Assembly: GCF_003816055.1 (NCBI RefSeq)
Contig: NZ_CP033906.1
Coordinates: forward strand, 3,596,001-3,660,000
DNA length: 64,000 nt
From: Bacillus sp. FJAT-42376
GTDB lineage: Bacteria > Bacillota > Bacilli > Bacillales > Bacillaceae
Direction: 5' to 3'
This document shows, piece after piece, positions 1 through 8,302 of this stretch (positions are counted from its first letter, which is position 1; each line of letters starts with the position of its first letter). A program made the translations under genes and the position numbers. The notes beneath the pieces are model-generated. The model did not search any database. It saw only the letters and a program-made list of their open reading frames with translations, and was not told where the DNA came from.

Positions 1-309
1 TTCATCCGTCCCATGATAGATGGGCAGAGAAGCCTGGAGTTTTGGTATGAAAAGTTCTCCCAGTTCCTCACCTGCTGCAGGTCTTTTCTTATATAAAGGA
101 GCAGGTGTTTTTAGGGCAATATTTTTTGAACTGGAGGGCACCGCCTTTGCAGTGGATTCCTGGTCTTTATGATGTTCATAAAAAAAGTATGCTTTGGCGA
201 ATTTAAATGCATTGGTACTCGTCACATATAGTCCTGCTGAAAAAAGAATCACGGCAATAAAAAGAAGAAGCAAATGCTTCTTCTTACTTAATAGAAGGAA
301 ATGCTTCAT
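1..309 (-). CDS. Class D sortase, 5' part (runs off the window)
   Basis: Reading leftward from the ATG at 309, the frame stays open to base 1 (103 codons). A short basic N-terminus (MKHFLLLSKKKH) is followed by one hydrophobic anchor at about residues 13-32. A lysine-rich linker then leads into GEELGELFIPKL and LPIYHGTDE, which match the first beta-strand signature of sortases ('G..iG.l.IPkl...lpi..Gt'). The catalytic His, Cys and Arg lie outside the window. Its ATG shares one base with the TGA of the gene before it (TGATG), so the two are translationally coupled. That gene encodes a protein with an MPKTA sorting signal, which fits a class D enzyme that prefers LPXTA-like motifs. The class is inferred from the start of the domain and from context. 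Confidence 0.8.
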   Translation of the reverse strand, partial: MKHFLLLSKKKHLLLLFIAVILFSAGLYVTSTNAFKFAKAYFFYEHHKDQESTAKAVPSSSKNIALKTPAPLYKKRPAAGEELGELFIPKLQASLPIYHGTDE

Positions 310-1481
310 CAGAATGACTTACTGACCTTTCTCCCAATCAGGAAAGCTGCACCCATCAAAGCTGCGCCTGCCAGCATCCAGTCGGCATGATATCCGGCTG
401 TTTTTGGCATCTTTGCACCTCTAATTGTCGCTTCCGGTTTGGAAGTGCGGTTCTTAACGGCAGAGACTGCTTCAGACGTTTCTTTCATATCCTGTCCTGT
501 TTGCTTGATTAATTCAGATCCAATCATTTCAGATGTAAGGGTCATATCCAAAATCAGTTTATTGTCCAGATCATAAAGTTCAATAAACAGGTCGGCCCCA
601 TCTACATCCTTTAGGCTCATCATGGTTTGAAGCGTCAGTTCTTTCTTAATGCCATCCTTAACCAGATAATACTTTGCCTGCAGTTCCAGAAGATCCATCA
701 TATCTCCATATATCGAGATCATCTCTTGTATATCTTTTTCAGACAGCTCATCTACACTTTCAAAGTCACTGATGGCCATCATTCGGTCTCCAAGCTGCAT
801 AAGCTGTGATTCAAGGTATGGATTATTTTGATACACTTTTTCAAAATGAGCAGCAAGGCGTTCAAATTCTTCTTGAGTCAAACCAAGACCATTGAAAATA
901 TCCTCAAACTGCCCCTCCATATCCGGGAGCTCCATTGAGTTATAAATATCCTCATCTAATTCTTCTATTGACTGATAATCTTCCAGTGAAAGATTATGCT
1001 CTTTCATAAATTGATCAAATTCTTCCCGTGAAGCAAAATCGTAGCTCTCCCATAATTCCTGAAGAGTTTCATCGTTGATTTCGGTAGGATAATCCCCTGC
1101 GATTTGGATGGTTTCCAGCAGGAAATTCTCAAAGTAAAAAATATCCTGGATTTTTTCGCCTTCGTACAAATCCCCGTTTTCCATTAGAAGATCTGTCAAT
1201 TGTTCTTCAGTAAGTTCATATTTTGCAAGAATTTCTGCAAGAACATCATCGGTTACTCTTCTTCCTAGATGATTTCTTAACTCTTCTACACTATTAAATT
1301 CATCAAACATTTTGTAATCAAAATTTTCCAAGTATGTCTCAAGCTGAGTATGGGTCAGGTTTATCTCTTTTAAATAGTCTTTGTAATGGCTGCTATTTAC
1401 GTCAATCTTGCCTGCGGCCAGTGCTGTATGCGCGATTAACAGCTGAAGCAGAACAAGACATGCCGCGAAATATTTTTTCAA
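309..1481 (-). CDS. Processed acidic surface protein, sortase substrate
   Basis: A 390-residue secreted protein that starts at TTG with AGGGGGA about 8 bases upstream. It has a signal peptide (residues 1-22, ending ALAAG), then a long, very acidic, mostly helical region (about 25-330) rich in Glu and Asp. Recurring units of the form LTxEQLxxLLxEN / LTQEEFERLAAHFE look like degenerate helical repeats. The C-terminus is a sorting signal: MPKTA, a hydrophobic stretch, and a basic RKVSKSF tail. Length, acidity and an adjacent sortase fit the family called processed acidic surface protein. The sortase would cleave inside MPKTA and link the protein to the wall or cross-bridge. Its ligand or function is unknown. 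I infer the MPKTA variant (Met for Leu) is still recognised. Confidence 0.82.
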   Translation of the reverse strand: MKKYFAACLVLLQLLIAHTALAAGKIDVNSSHYKDYLKEINLTHTQLETYLENFDYKMFDEFNSVEELRNHLGRRVTDDVLAEILAKYELTEEQLTDLLMENGDLYEGEKIQDIFYFENFLLETIQIAGDYPTEINDETLQELWESYDFASREEFDQFMKEHNLSLEDYQSIEELDEDIYNSMELPDMEGQFEDIFNGLGLTQEEFERLAAHFEKVYQNNPYLESQLMQLGDRMMAISDFESVDELSEKDIQEMISIYGDMMDLLELQAKYYLVKDGIKKELTLQTMMSLKDVDGADLFIELYDLDNKLILDMTLTSEMIGSELIKQTGQDMKETSEAVSAVKNRTSKPEATIRGAKMPKTAGYHADWMLAGAALMGAAFLIGRKVSKSF

Positions 1482-1516
1482 CGCGGTATCCCCCTGTAAT
1501 ATTTGTAATCTAGAAA

Positions 1517-1545
1517 ATTATATACTGAAATTTTTGTAATGTATA
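1517..1545 (-). promoter_or_regulatory. Possible sigma-A promoter for the surface protein/sortase operon
   Basis: On the minus strand, TATAAT (1517-1522) is preceded by TATACA (1540-1545) at 17 bp spacing. The -10 is perfect and the -35 matches 4 of 6 bases. It lies about 35 bp before the TTG start at 1481. Confidence 0.45.
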
Positions 1546-1640
1546 GCACAATATTTTCTGCCGCTTCTAAGAAATGGTTCTATTTTTACTTGCAGAAGAA
1601 TGTAATAGAGTAGAAGGAATTACCTGCGGGAGGCTATAAA

Positions 1641-1829
1641 ATGATGGCAGCTTATTATTTTATGCTTGGAAGTATGCTTCTTTCTGTTTTTCATTTTCTT
1701 TACAGTTATAAAGAAGCAATCAGGGTCAGCAATGAGGAAGGTCCTGTTTTCGGATGGGGATTGGTATTCAATGTGCCGCTTGCATTTCTCTTTGCTATTT
1801 TAGCAAATTTGTTTTATCAGCAGCTATAA
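1641..1829 (+). CDS. Small membrane protein, unknown function
   Basis: A 62-residue protein with GGGAGG 8 bases before the ATG. It has two hydrophobic segments (about residues 4-20 and 37-58) with a short charged loop between (YKEAIRVSNEEG), so it is probably a hairpin membrane protein. It stands alone and is followed at once by a terminator. I do not recognise a family. The good ribosome-binding site, membrane-protein composition and terminator support a real gene. Confidence 0.6.
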   Translation: MMAAYYFMLGSMLLSVFHFLYSYKEAIRVSNEEGPVFGWGLVFNVPLAFLFAILANLFYQQL

Positions 1830-1830
1830 C

Positions 1831-1861
1831 AAAAGGGGCTCCATTGAGGAGGCCCCTTTTC
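1831..1861. terminator. Bidirectional terminator
   Basis: AAAAGGGGCtCC and GGaGGCCCCTTTT form a stem with A and T runs on the two sides. It serves the small membrane protein and the convergent GNAT gene. Confidence 0.8.
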
Positions 1862-1864
1862 TTC

Positions 1865-2398
1865 TTAAACTCTATTCCCCTGAAGCAGCATCGATTTGAG
1901 CCGTTCTATATCTTTCCAGCCAAATGCGTATTCAATATGGCTGCCTTTTCCGATTGTAAATGTTTCTTCTGCAATCAGCTCCGGAAAATAGGACTCATAA
2001 AAACCTCTTGAAGGATTCTCACTGATTACCCACACCATTACAGATTGGCAGCCCTTTTCTATCAGATCGTCGACGGAATTTAGAAACAGCGCGCTTCCAA
2101 GTCCTTTGCGCTGTACCTCTTCCAAAAGATAAATGGCATAAATTTCGCCATCAAATCCATACTTTTCTGTCCGCTCATTTCCAAAGCTTGAAAAACCGAC
2201 AATTCTGTCCTCTTCATCTTCTGCGAGAAACAGCTGATCCAAATCAGCATTTGCCCATTGATTCTCTTTTTGTTCATATGTAAGGGCATTTAGATATTCA
2301 GCATCCACAATATTGCGATAGGTTGTTCTCCAGCTTGTAACATGAACCTCTGCAATCCCTTTTATATCTTCTTTAACTGCCTTCCTTATCTTGAACAA
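1865..2398 (-). CDS. GNAT-family N-acetyltransferase
   Basis: A 177-residue protein with a TTG start and AGGGGGAA just upstream. It opens with IRKAVKEDIKGIAEVHVTSWRTTYRNIV, typical of GNAT motif C. The acetyl-CoA-binding motif A is visible near the middle (IYLLEEVQRKGLGSALF, the Q/RxxGxG/A pattern). It presumably transfers acetyl from acetyl-CoA to an amine of a small molecule or protein, substrate unknown. Its start lies 26 bp inside the 3' end of the upstream EamA transporter gene, so the two are one translationally coupled operon. The partner suggests a role in modifying or detoxifying a metabolite that is also exported, which is inference only. Confidence 0.85.
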   Translation of the reverse strand: MFKIRKAVKEDIKGIAEVHVTSWRTTYRNIVDAEYLNALTYEQKENQWANADLDQLFLAEDEEDRIVGFSSFGNERTEKYGFDGEIYAIYLLEEVQRKGLGSALFLNSVDDLIEKGCQSVMVWVISENPSRGFYESYFPELIAEETFTIGKGSHIEYAFGWKDIERLKSMLLQGNRV

Positions 2399-3362
2399 TT
2401 CGGTTCCCCCTATTTCTCTCCATAGTATTAGTATTCTCTATACCCGAATTCTTTCCTGAATCATCCATTTTTTTAGATAGAGCAGATTCTTTTTTTATAT
2501 CTCCGGCTATAAAGAGCAAAACGCCTGCAAATATTACAGCACTTCCGGCTGCCTGTGTCAGCATGATTTTCTCTTCTAATACATAATAAGCAAGCAGAAT
2601 GGCACCGACAGGCTCAAATAAAATGGCCACTGAAATCGTATTTGTACTAATCCATCTCAATGCCCAGTTAAATAAGGAATGCCCGAGCAGATTCGGAAAA
2701 ACAGCCAGCATGAGAAGCCAGATTAAATTTTCACCGCTGCCTGGATTTAAATTATAGGAAAACAATAGACAGTACAAAAGCAATGTTATAGCACTAATCG
2801 CATAAACAAGTGTTGTCTGCAATATGAGAGAATGCCTCTTCCTTACCTCTTGACCGAACAATAAGTACGCGGTCACCATAAAGCATGCCGTTAGTGCTAA
2901 AAAATCTCCCGCCAGTGCCCATCCGCTGATTTGAAAGTCACCCCAGCTAATAATCAGGCTCCCAACGATGGCAAGCCCGGCACTCCAAACGGCCTGTCTC
3001 GTAACTCTCTCGCCAAAAAAGAGAAAAGTTCCTATGAATGCAAATAGAGGCTGCAGCGTCACAAGGACAACAGAGCTTGCTACAGAAGTTAATGCAAGAG
3101 ATTCAAACCATAGAATGAAATGAAAGGCGAGAAAAACCCCGGCAAGGGTCAGATACAGCCAATCCTTGCGGGACATTCTTTTTATTCCTGCCCCTTTTGC
3201 GATGAAAAAGAACGGCAGCATAAGGATGGCAGAAAAAAACATTCGATAAAAGGCCGTAACCGGCGCCGGAGTCGAGGTCATCTTAACCAGGACGGCTGAT
3301 GCCGAGACCGAGAGCACCCCGATTAATAAAGCGAAGTATGCATAAGATTTTTGTTTATTCAC
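2373..3362 (-). CDS. EamA/DMT-family transporter (RhaT-like exporter)
   Basis: A 329-residue protein with ten predicted membrane helices between residues 8 and about 290, arranged as two EamA repeats. The first repeat holds YRMFFSAILMLPFF and the second ends with EPVGAILLAYYVLEEKIMLTQAAGSAVIFAG, the usual DMT signature. The C-terminal 40 residues are hydrophilic and low in complexity, probably a cytoplasmic tail, and overlap the next gene. DMT proteins export metabolites such as amino acids, purines or drugs; the substrate cannot be read from sequence. It is the first gene of a two-gene operon with the GNAT protein and is divergent from the acyl-CoA ligase. Confidence 0.88.
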   Translation of the reverse strand: MNKQKSYAYFALLIGVLSVSASAVLVKMTSTPAPVTAFYRMFFSAILMLPFFFIAKGAGIKRMSRKDWLYLTLAGVFLAFHFILWFESLALTSVASSVVLVTLQPLFAFIGTFLFFGERVTRQAVWSAGLAIVGSLIISWGDFQISGWALAGDFLALTACFMVTAYLLFGQEVRKRHSLILQTTLVYAISAITLLLYCLLFSYNLNPGSGENLIWLLMLAVFPNLLGHSLFNWALRWISTNTISVAILFEPVGAILLAYYVLEEKIMLTQAAGSAVIFAGVLLFIAGDIKKESALSKKMDDSGKNSGIENTNTMERNRGNRIVQDKEGS

Positions 3363-3444
3363 GCTGATCTCCTTGCCTCTTACAAGTTCTCCGGTAAGGC
3401 GAGATTTGTAGAAGGATAGTTTTTAAAATATTCTGTTAATATTG

Positions 3445-3463
3445 TATAATGAAAGCGTTAACT
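3445..3463 (+). promoter_or_regulatory. -10 element overlapping a CcpA cre site
   Basis: A perfect TATAAT at 3445-3450 overlaps a 15-base site at 3449-3463 (ATGAAAGCGTTAACT) that matches every fixed position of the Bacillus cre consensus WTGNAANCGNWNNCW. The -35 region is weak. A cre over the -10/start region represses by blocking RNA polymerase, so the downstream ligase should be subject to carbon catabolite repression. Confidence 0.7.
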
Positions 3464-3486
3464 CGACTGATTGAAGGAGGCTCTTA

Positions 3487-5106
3487 ATGAATTCATTAAA
3501 ACAAATGACCATCGGGAAAATGTTTCAAGAAACGGCAATGAAGTTTGGACAGCGGGAAGCCATTGTTTATTCAAAAGAAGAGATTCGCTATACTTATCAA
3601 GAATTTTACGAGGAAACAGCCAAAATAGCAAAAGCTCTTATTGGTTTAGGGATAAAAAAAGGAGACCATATCGCGGTTTGGGCGACCAATGTTCCGGAAT
3701 GGCTGCTTCTTCAGTTCGCAACCGCAAGAATGGGGGCGGTTTTAGTAACCGTTAATACGAGCTATCAAGTCCATGAATTGGAATATTTACTCCATCAATC
3801 GGATTCTTCCGCTCTATTTTTAATCGGCGGGTTTAAAGGGAGCTCTTACACCGATATGATTCAATCGATTATGAACCGGCCGGACCACCCGCTGACCATG
3901 CTCAAGCACCAAGTATACATAGGAAAAGGACCAACACCAAATGGCATGGCCTCCTGGAATGAATTCCTTTTGCATGGAGCTTCTGTATCAGACGATGAGC
4001 TGGAGAGAATAGAAAAAGAGCTTGACCAGCACGACGTCATAAATATGCAGTATACCTCTGGCACAACAGGATTTCCGAAGGGTGTTATGCTCACCCATCA
4101 TAACATTGTCAATAATGGGTTTTTAGTAGCCAGTGCGATGAAGCTGACAGAAGAGGACCGGCTGTGCATCCCTGTTCCCTTCTTTCATTGCTTCGGCTGT
4201 GTATTAAGCACAATGGCAGCCGTAACCGTAGGTGCTGCAATGGTTCCTATCGTTGAATTCAGCCCGGACCTTGTGCTCGAAACCGTTGAAAAAGAACGAT
4301 GCACTGGATTGCAGGGTGTTCCTACTATGTTCATTGCAGAACTATCCCTGGACTCTTTTTCTTCCTATGACCTCACTTCATTAAGGACAGGAATTATGGC
4401 AGGTTCCACATGCCCCATTGAGGTCATGAAAAAAGTGATCAATCAGATGGGGATGAACGAAATCACCATCTGCTATGGACAAACAGAATCCTCGCCCGTT
4501 ATTACTCAAACCACGGTCAATGACCCCATTGAGAAAAAAGTCGAAACCGTGGGGAAACCGCATCCCCATGTAGAAGTAAAAATCATGAATCCCGCTACAG
4601 GAAAAGAAGCAGCTATAAACGAACAGGGGGAGCTGTGTACAAGAGGTTACTTGGTGATGAAAGGGTATTACAAAATGCCGGACGCAACGAGTGAAGCAAT
4701 CGATGGGGAAGGCTGGCTGCATACAGGCGACCTTGCCGCTATAGATGAAGAAGGATATGTGAAAATAACAGGCAGGCTGAAGGATATGATCATAAGAGGC
4801 GGGGAAAATATTTATCCTCGTGAAATCGAAGAATTCCTTTATCGTCATCCAGATATAGTCGATGTTCAAGTCATCGGCGTACCGGATGAAAAGTACGGGG
4901 AGAGAACCGCGGCATGTATCCGGGTAAGAGAAGGAGCCACTATTACAAAAGAGGAGATTCAATCCTATTGCAAAGGGCAAATTGCCTTTTATAAGATTCC
5001 CGAATATTGCTTTTTTATGGACGAATACCCTATGACGGCTTCAGGGAAAATCCAAAAATTCAAACTTCGCGAGCAGGCAATGGACTGGATAAAAGAGAGA
5101 GTTTAA
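3487..5106 (+). CDS. Fatty acyl-CoA ligase / AMP-binding synthetase, YngI-like
   Basis: A 539-residue protein with GGAGG before the ATG. It is a full-length ANL-superfamily adenylating enzyme: the phosphate-binding loop YTSGTTGFPKG starts at residue 189, the YGQTE core motif is at about 330, TGDLA at about 413, and the C-terminal catalytic lysine motif SGKIQKFK is near 522. It should activate a carboxylic acid with ATP and then form the CoA thioester. The opening MFQETAMKFGQREAIVY and overall length resemble B. subtilis YngI and medium/long-chain acyl-CoA ligases. The cre site in its promoter fits a catabolic fatty-acid enzyme switched off by glucose. Acyl-chain specificity is not readable. 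Confidence 0.88.
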   Translation: MNSLKQMTIGKMFQETAMKFGQREAIVYSKEEIRYTYQEFYEETAKIAKALIGLGIKKGDHIAVWATNVPEWLLLQFATARMGAVLVTVNTSYQVHELEYLLHQSDSSALFLIGGFKGSSYTDMIQSIMNRPDHPLTMLKHQVYIGKGPTPNGMASWNEFLLHGASVSDDELERIEKELDQHDVINMQYTSGTTGFPKGVMLTHHNIVNNGFLVASAMKLTEEDRLCIPVPFFHCFGCVLSTMAAVTVGAAMVPIVEFSPDLVLETVEKERCTGLQGVPTMFIAELSLDSFSSYDLTSLRTGIMAGSTCPIEVMKKVINQMGMNEITICYGQTESSPVITQTTVNDPIEKKVETVGKPHPHVEVKIMNPATGKEAAINEQGELCTRGYLVMKGYYKMPDATSEAIDGEGWLHTGDLAAIDEEGYVKITGRLKDMIIRGGENIYPREIEEFLYRHPDIVDVQVIGVPDEKYGERTAACIRVREGATITKEEIQSYCKGQIAFYKIPEYCFFMDEYPMTASGKIQKFKLREQAMDWIKERV

Positions 5107-5173
5107 ACAAGGTATATGAAGCGACACTCAGGAACGGGTTTGGTATGATAAACAGGAAGAGGAGGAATCGGCC

Positions 5174-5668
5174 ATGTTTGAACATATGCAAAAAGTCAGA
5201 GAAGAATTGCTAAACACTGTTAATACAGTATCTGAGGAGAAGTTTAATGAAAAGCCGGCTCAAGATGAATGGAGCATCGCACAGGTTGTCGATCACCTGC
5301 AGAAAATAGAGAATGTTCTCCTTGAAAGCCTGAAAAAATCCATTCACCAGGCGGAGAACAAAACGGTTGAGGAAAAACAGCTTGAGGCAGTAACGGACAG
5401 GACAAGAAAGGTGCCTGCACCTGAACATGTCTCACCCGGACCTGTTCCGATTGACCGTACAGAGACTATAACGGCACTGGAAGAAGCACGCCGCGACTTA
5501 AACAACTTCACAGAACTGCTCTCTAAGGATTTTGATCTTAAGACACGATCTTTAAGACATCCTGTATTAGGGGAAGTTTCAATTAAACAGTGGATTGAAT
5601 TTGTGGGCTACCACGAAGAACGCCACCTTCTGCAAATTAAAGAGGTTAAAGAAAAAATCAGTGCCTGA
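5174..5668 (+). CDS. DinB-superfamily protein
   Basis: A 164-residue protein with AGAGGAGGA before the ATG. It is an all-helical DinB/YfiT-like four-helix bundle: EWSIAQVVDHL in helix 2 carries the first conserved His, and the C-terminal HEERHLLQI carries the HxxxH pair of metal ligands. Such proteins are putative metal-dependent enzymes, several of them thiol transferases, and the substrate here is unknown. It sits 68 bp after the acyl-CoA ligase with no obvious terminator between, so it may be cotranscribed, and is followed by a strong terminator. Confidence 0.82.
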   Translation: MFEHMQKVREELLNTVNTVSEEKFNEKPAQDEWSIAQVVDHLQKIENVLLESLKKSIHQAENKTVEEKQLEAVTDRTRKVPAPEHVSPGPVPIDRTETITALEEARRDLNNFTELLSKDFDLKTRSLRHPVLGEVSIKQWIEFVGYHEERHLLQIKEVKEKISA

Positions 5669-5676
5669 TTCGCACG

Positions 5677-5710
5677 GCAGCCGGATTTTCATCATCCGGC
5701 TGCTTTTTTA
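5677..5710 (+). terminator. Intrinsic terminator after the DinB gene
   Basis: GCAGCCGGAT and ATCCGGCTGC form a 10-bp stem with a 7-base loop, followed by TTTTTTT. Confidence 0.88.
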
Positions 5711-6049
5711 CTTTTGGAACAGCCGCTTTACATCGCCCGTCACACGGTCGACCGAGTAATTTACAGCTTCATCTCCGGACGTTGTATTGCTGTCCATCCA
5801 AGTGGCGCGGCATATGAATTCATCAGTCGTTTCAAGTAAGAATGCAGCACCGGCTTCTTTTTTTCCGCTCCGTTCAAGAAAGTCTACCACAAGCAGAAGC
5901 GCCTCGTCTTTCGAAACTTCATGATCCGCCAAAACCTCTTGCTGTATGGGTGATTTAAACCCTGCTGCATTAATCAGCTCATCTCCAAAAAACTCATAGA
6001 GCATAAACAGAGCCAGTCCTGCCACAAGCACTGTCTGCAAAACTTTCAT
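5708..6049 (-). CDS. Membrane-anchored small protein, unknown function
   Basis: A 113-residue protein with an N-terminal uncleaved signal-anchor (LQTVLVAGLALFMLYEFF, residues 4-21) followed by a small extracytoplasmic domain. The tail AVNYSVDRVTGDVKRLFQK looks like a PepSY-type beta strand ('y.vd..tG.v..'), and EVSKDEALLLVVDFLER precedes it in the usual helix position. A PepSY-like fold is therefore possible, but I cannot assign it firmly. It converges on the DinB gene, with its stop at the edge of that gene's terminator. Confidence 0.6.
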   Translation of the reverse strand: MKVLQTVLVAGLALFMLYEFFGDELINAAGFKSPIQQEVLADHEVSKDEALLLVVDFLERSGKKEAGAAFLLETTDEFICRATWMDSNTTSGDEAVNYSVDRVTGDVKRLFQK

Positions 6050-6266
6050 GCCTTTTGCCTCCCGCCTTTATATCTAATGATATTATCGGTGCATATGCTC
6101 TTTGTATAAAGTGCATTTATGTAAATTCATTGTAAAATTTGGGTCCTTTTGCACATCTTTAACGCTTTCTTACATCCCGGCAATCAATATCCGGCAGACA
6201 TATGCCGAATCCGGTTAATAATGATGGCTTTAACATAGCCATTTTAAAAAAATACACAAAACAGTC

Positions 6267-6294
6267 TTGACTTTTCAGGAAAATGGTTTATGAT
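6267..6294 (+). promoter_or_regulatory. Promoter of the tRNA-Ala gene
   Basis: TTGACT (6267-6272) and TATGAT (6289-6294) are separated by 16 bp. The tRNA begins 32 bp after the -10. Confidence 0.7.
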
Positions 6295-6326
6295 TTATAT
6301 TATGCGTTAAACAAATAAAATATTAC

Positions 6327-6399
6327 GGGGGCTTAGCTCAGCTGGGAGAGCGTTTGGCTGGCAGCCAAAAGGTCAGCGGTTCGATCCCGCTAGTCTCCA
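6327..6399 (+). tRNA. tRNA-Ala (anticodon GGC)
   Basis: A complete 73-base cloverleaf. The acceptor GGGGGCT pairs with AGTCTCC, the D-arm is GCTC/GAGC, the anticodon stem TTTGG/CCAAA carries the loop CTGGCAG (anticodon GGC, reading GCC/GCU alanine codons), and the T-arm is AGCGG/CCGCT with TTCGATC. The discriminator is A, and the 3' CCA is not encoded. It is a single-tRNA transcription unit with its own promoter and terminator. Confidence 0.96.
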
Positions 6400-6402
6400 T
6401 CT

Positions 6403-6438
6403 AAAAAAACACCCTTGCGGATGCAAGGGTGTTTTTTT
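6403..6438. terminator. Strong bidirectional terminator
   Basis: AAAAACACCCTTGC and GCAAGGGTGTTTTTTT form a stem with a GGAT loop. It ends the tRNA transcript and, on the other strand, that of the L,D-transpeptidase. Confidence 0.92.
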
Positions 6439-6478
6439 GTTCTCTTTTCGTAAAGCTTTTCAGTTGCCGTCCATGTCC

Positions 6479-7459
6479 TTACTTCAAAATGGCTTTTTTC
6501 GTTGCCGGTCCCACTATTCCATCTGCTGTGAGGAGATTGGCTTTCTGAAATGCGATGACTGCTTTTTCGGTGTTTGGACCAAATACCCCGTCCGTTCCAT
6601 TTGTATTATATCCCCGAGCAGAGAGCTTTTGCTGCAGTTCTTTTACTGCAGGGCCTTTACTCCCTTTTTTCAATGTTCCGCTGTTCGCTAGCGAAGATCC
6701 GGGCTGCGGTGCACTTGATCCATTTAATGCATTCCATGTGTTAGTGCCGGCGATTCCATCTGCCGTAAGTCCCCTGCTTTTCTGGAAAGCACGAACCGCT
6801 CTGTCTGTAGCGGGACCAAAAATACCATCAACGCCTCCTGTATTGAATCCAAGCTTGGTTAATTTGCGCTGAAGATCTGTCACTGCCTCTCCCCTGCTTC
6901 CTGCCTTGACCGTGTCTCCGCTTGAACCGGTATTCCCGCCTGGCTTTACGTTATATCCGTAAGATTTGGCTATTGCATCAAATGATTTACCTGAGCTTGT
7001 TATCATTACGGTAGTATTGACTGGGACTTGATTATAAAGCCATTCCACTTCATTATCATACATCCTGACACAACCGCTGCTGACATACCCGCCAATTGAG
7101 CTTGGATTATTGTTCCCGTGGATACCATATGTTGAACCGGATGTTCCCCGGGCATTTAACCCCATCCACCTGTTGCCGAGCGGGTTTCTCGGATCGCCTC
7201 CTGGAATATGTCCTTTATAATAAGGTCTGTTTACGATTTTTTGAACAATCTTGAATTTCCCCTCAGGTGTAAGCGACTGGCTTCTCCCTGTTCCTACCTT
7301 AAACACACGTTTCAGCCTGCTGTTTTCATAAAAGGCAAGCTTGTTTGACGACTTATTAATGATGATAAACTTGGTTGATGCTGCAGATGCATCCCGTATG
7401 CCTGCAAAAGAGAACAGAAGAAATGCACTGCAAAACACAATAAGCCATTTCTTTAGCAA
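6479..7459 (-). CDS. L,D-transpeptidase with two peptidoglycan-binding domains
   Basis: A 326-residue secreted YkuD-type enzyme with a TTG start. The signal peptide ends near residue 27 (DASAAST). The catalytic domain spans about residues 30-155 and has the HGNN motif with His114 and the SSGCVRMYD motif with nucleophile Cys130. Two PG_binding_1 repeats follow, at about 185-245 and 265-325; each has the pattern G..VkeLQ.kL...Gyn..G.DGvFGp.T..AV.aFQk. The enzyme would form 3-3 cross-links or attach proteins to muropeptides in the wall, anchored by the C-terminal repeats. A close paralogue of the catalytic domain is encoded at 38468-39832 with a different C-terminal module. Confidence 0.92.
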   Translation of the reverse strand: MLKKWLIVFCSAFLLFSFAGIRDASAASTKFIIINKSSNKLAFYENSRLKRVFKVGTGRSQSLTPEGKFKIVQKIVNRPYYKGHIPGGDPRNPLGNRWMGLNARGTSGSTYGIHGNNNPSSIGGYVSSGCVRMYDNEVEWLYNQVPVNTTVMITSSGKSFDAIAKSYGYNVKPGGNTGSSGDTVKAGSRGEAVTDLQRKLTKLGFNTGGVDGIFGPATDRAVRAFQKSRGLTADGIAGTNTWNALNGSSAPQPGSSLANSGTLKKGSKGPAVKELQQKLSARGYNTNGTDGVFGPNTEKAVIAFQKANLLTADGIVGPATKKAILK

Positions 7460-7792
7460 AATCTCAACCCCCGGTTTAATTTTTTCAAACAGTTATATCT
7501 ATGCATGGGGTGAGCAGAGAAGTTCCATTTTTACCAATTTAGTCTGAGAAATGGTAAAAAACAGATCAATCGGGGAATATCCTGTCGTTATTTCTATAAT
7601 CCTGATTTTCCACATGAGATTTTGCTGATAATTGAAGATAAATTTTTGCAGGAAAACAGAAGGTTTTCTCAAAATAATAAGAAACAGCTTTTATATTTAT
7701 AAAAGCGCGAAACTGTGCTGAAAAAAGCGGCGCAAGGTAATCAGACAAGCAGAGTTAAGCAGCGCAAAAACTTAAAAAAGGTGGTTAAAGAA

Positions 7793-7978
7793 ATGGTTCA
7801 GGAATTTTCTTTACAGCAAATAGCAGAAGGGTTGCCTAAATCTGTATTAAATGCCTCAGATAGAGATTTAGAAGGGTTTCAGAAAATTATTGAAGAAACG
7901 ATTAAATTAAGAGAGGGACATAAAAATCTGCAAAAAATGATAAAGAGCTATTCAACTTCTGTAATTCAGCGTTCTTAA
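7793..7978 (+). CDS. Small protein, unknown function
   Basis: I place the start at ATG 7793, which has AAGGTGG about 10 bases upstream, rather than at an earlier in-frame start at 7715. The 61-residue product is charged and helical (SLQQIAEGLPKSVLNASDRDLEGFQKIIEETIKL), has no membrane segment, and might form a helical hairpin. A small terminator follows at 7990-8010. No family recognised. Confidence 0.55.
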   Translation: MVQEFSLQQIAEGLPKSVLNASDRDLEGFQKIIEETIKLREGHKNLQKMIKSYSTSVIQRS

Positions 7979-7989
7979 TATCTTAATGA

Positions 7990-8010
7990 GCCTTTTCTGA
8001 AGGCTTTTTT
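7990..8010 (+). terminator. Intrinsic terminator
   Basis: A short stem GCCTT/AAGGC followed by a T run; downstream of the small gene at 7793. Confidence 0.65.
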
Positions 8011-8021
8011 CTTTTTCTTTG

Positions 8022-8190
8022 GCTATCTTAAAGCATGTTGTTGATTTTTAACCCCTGTGGAAGGCGAGAGACTCCTGCTTAGAGCAGCTGGACAGCTGGC
8101 GAAGCCAGGAGGAGGCTCACCGCCTGCCCAAGGATAAGCGAACGGCTGCCAGCTGCAATCAACACCCAAGTTTAACAGCGCTTTTTCTTT
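8022..8190. repeat. Interspersed intergenic repeat, copy 1
   Basis: The ends are GGCTATCTTAAAGCATGTTG and, inverted, AAGCGCTGTTAAACTTGGGTG; each is followed inward by TTGATT. The GC-rich centre has the blocks TGGAAGGCGAGAGACTCCTG and GGAGGCTCACCGCC shared with copies at 13948, 26150, 28553, 34303 and 59225. No open frame. It fills most of the 324-bp gap before the acylase gene. Confidence 0.8.
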
Positions 8191-8302
8191 AAGTTTGCTA
8201 AGGATTTTTTACTGAATTTTCTATTATTACAGAAAATACTTCGTGCTAACCCTCCCTGTTTGCTATATAAATAAATTATAGATAGACCAAAAAAAGGGGG
8301 CA

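Noticed and set aside
4381..4980. Long minus-strand frame (199 codons) inside the acyl-CoA ligase gene
   Set aside because: Antisense shadow of a clearly conserved protein; no ribosome-binding site and Cys/Phe-rich nonsense composition.
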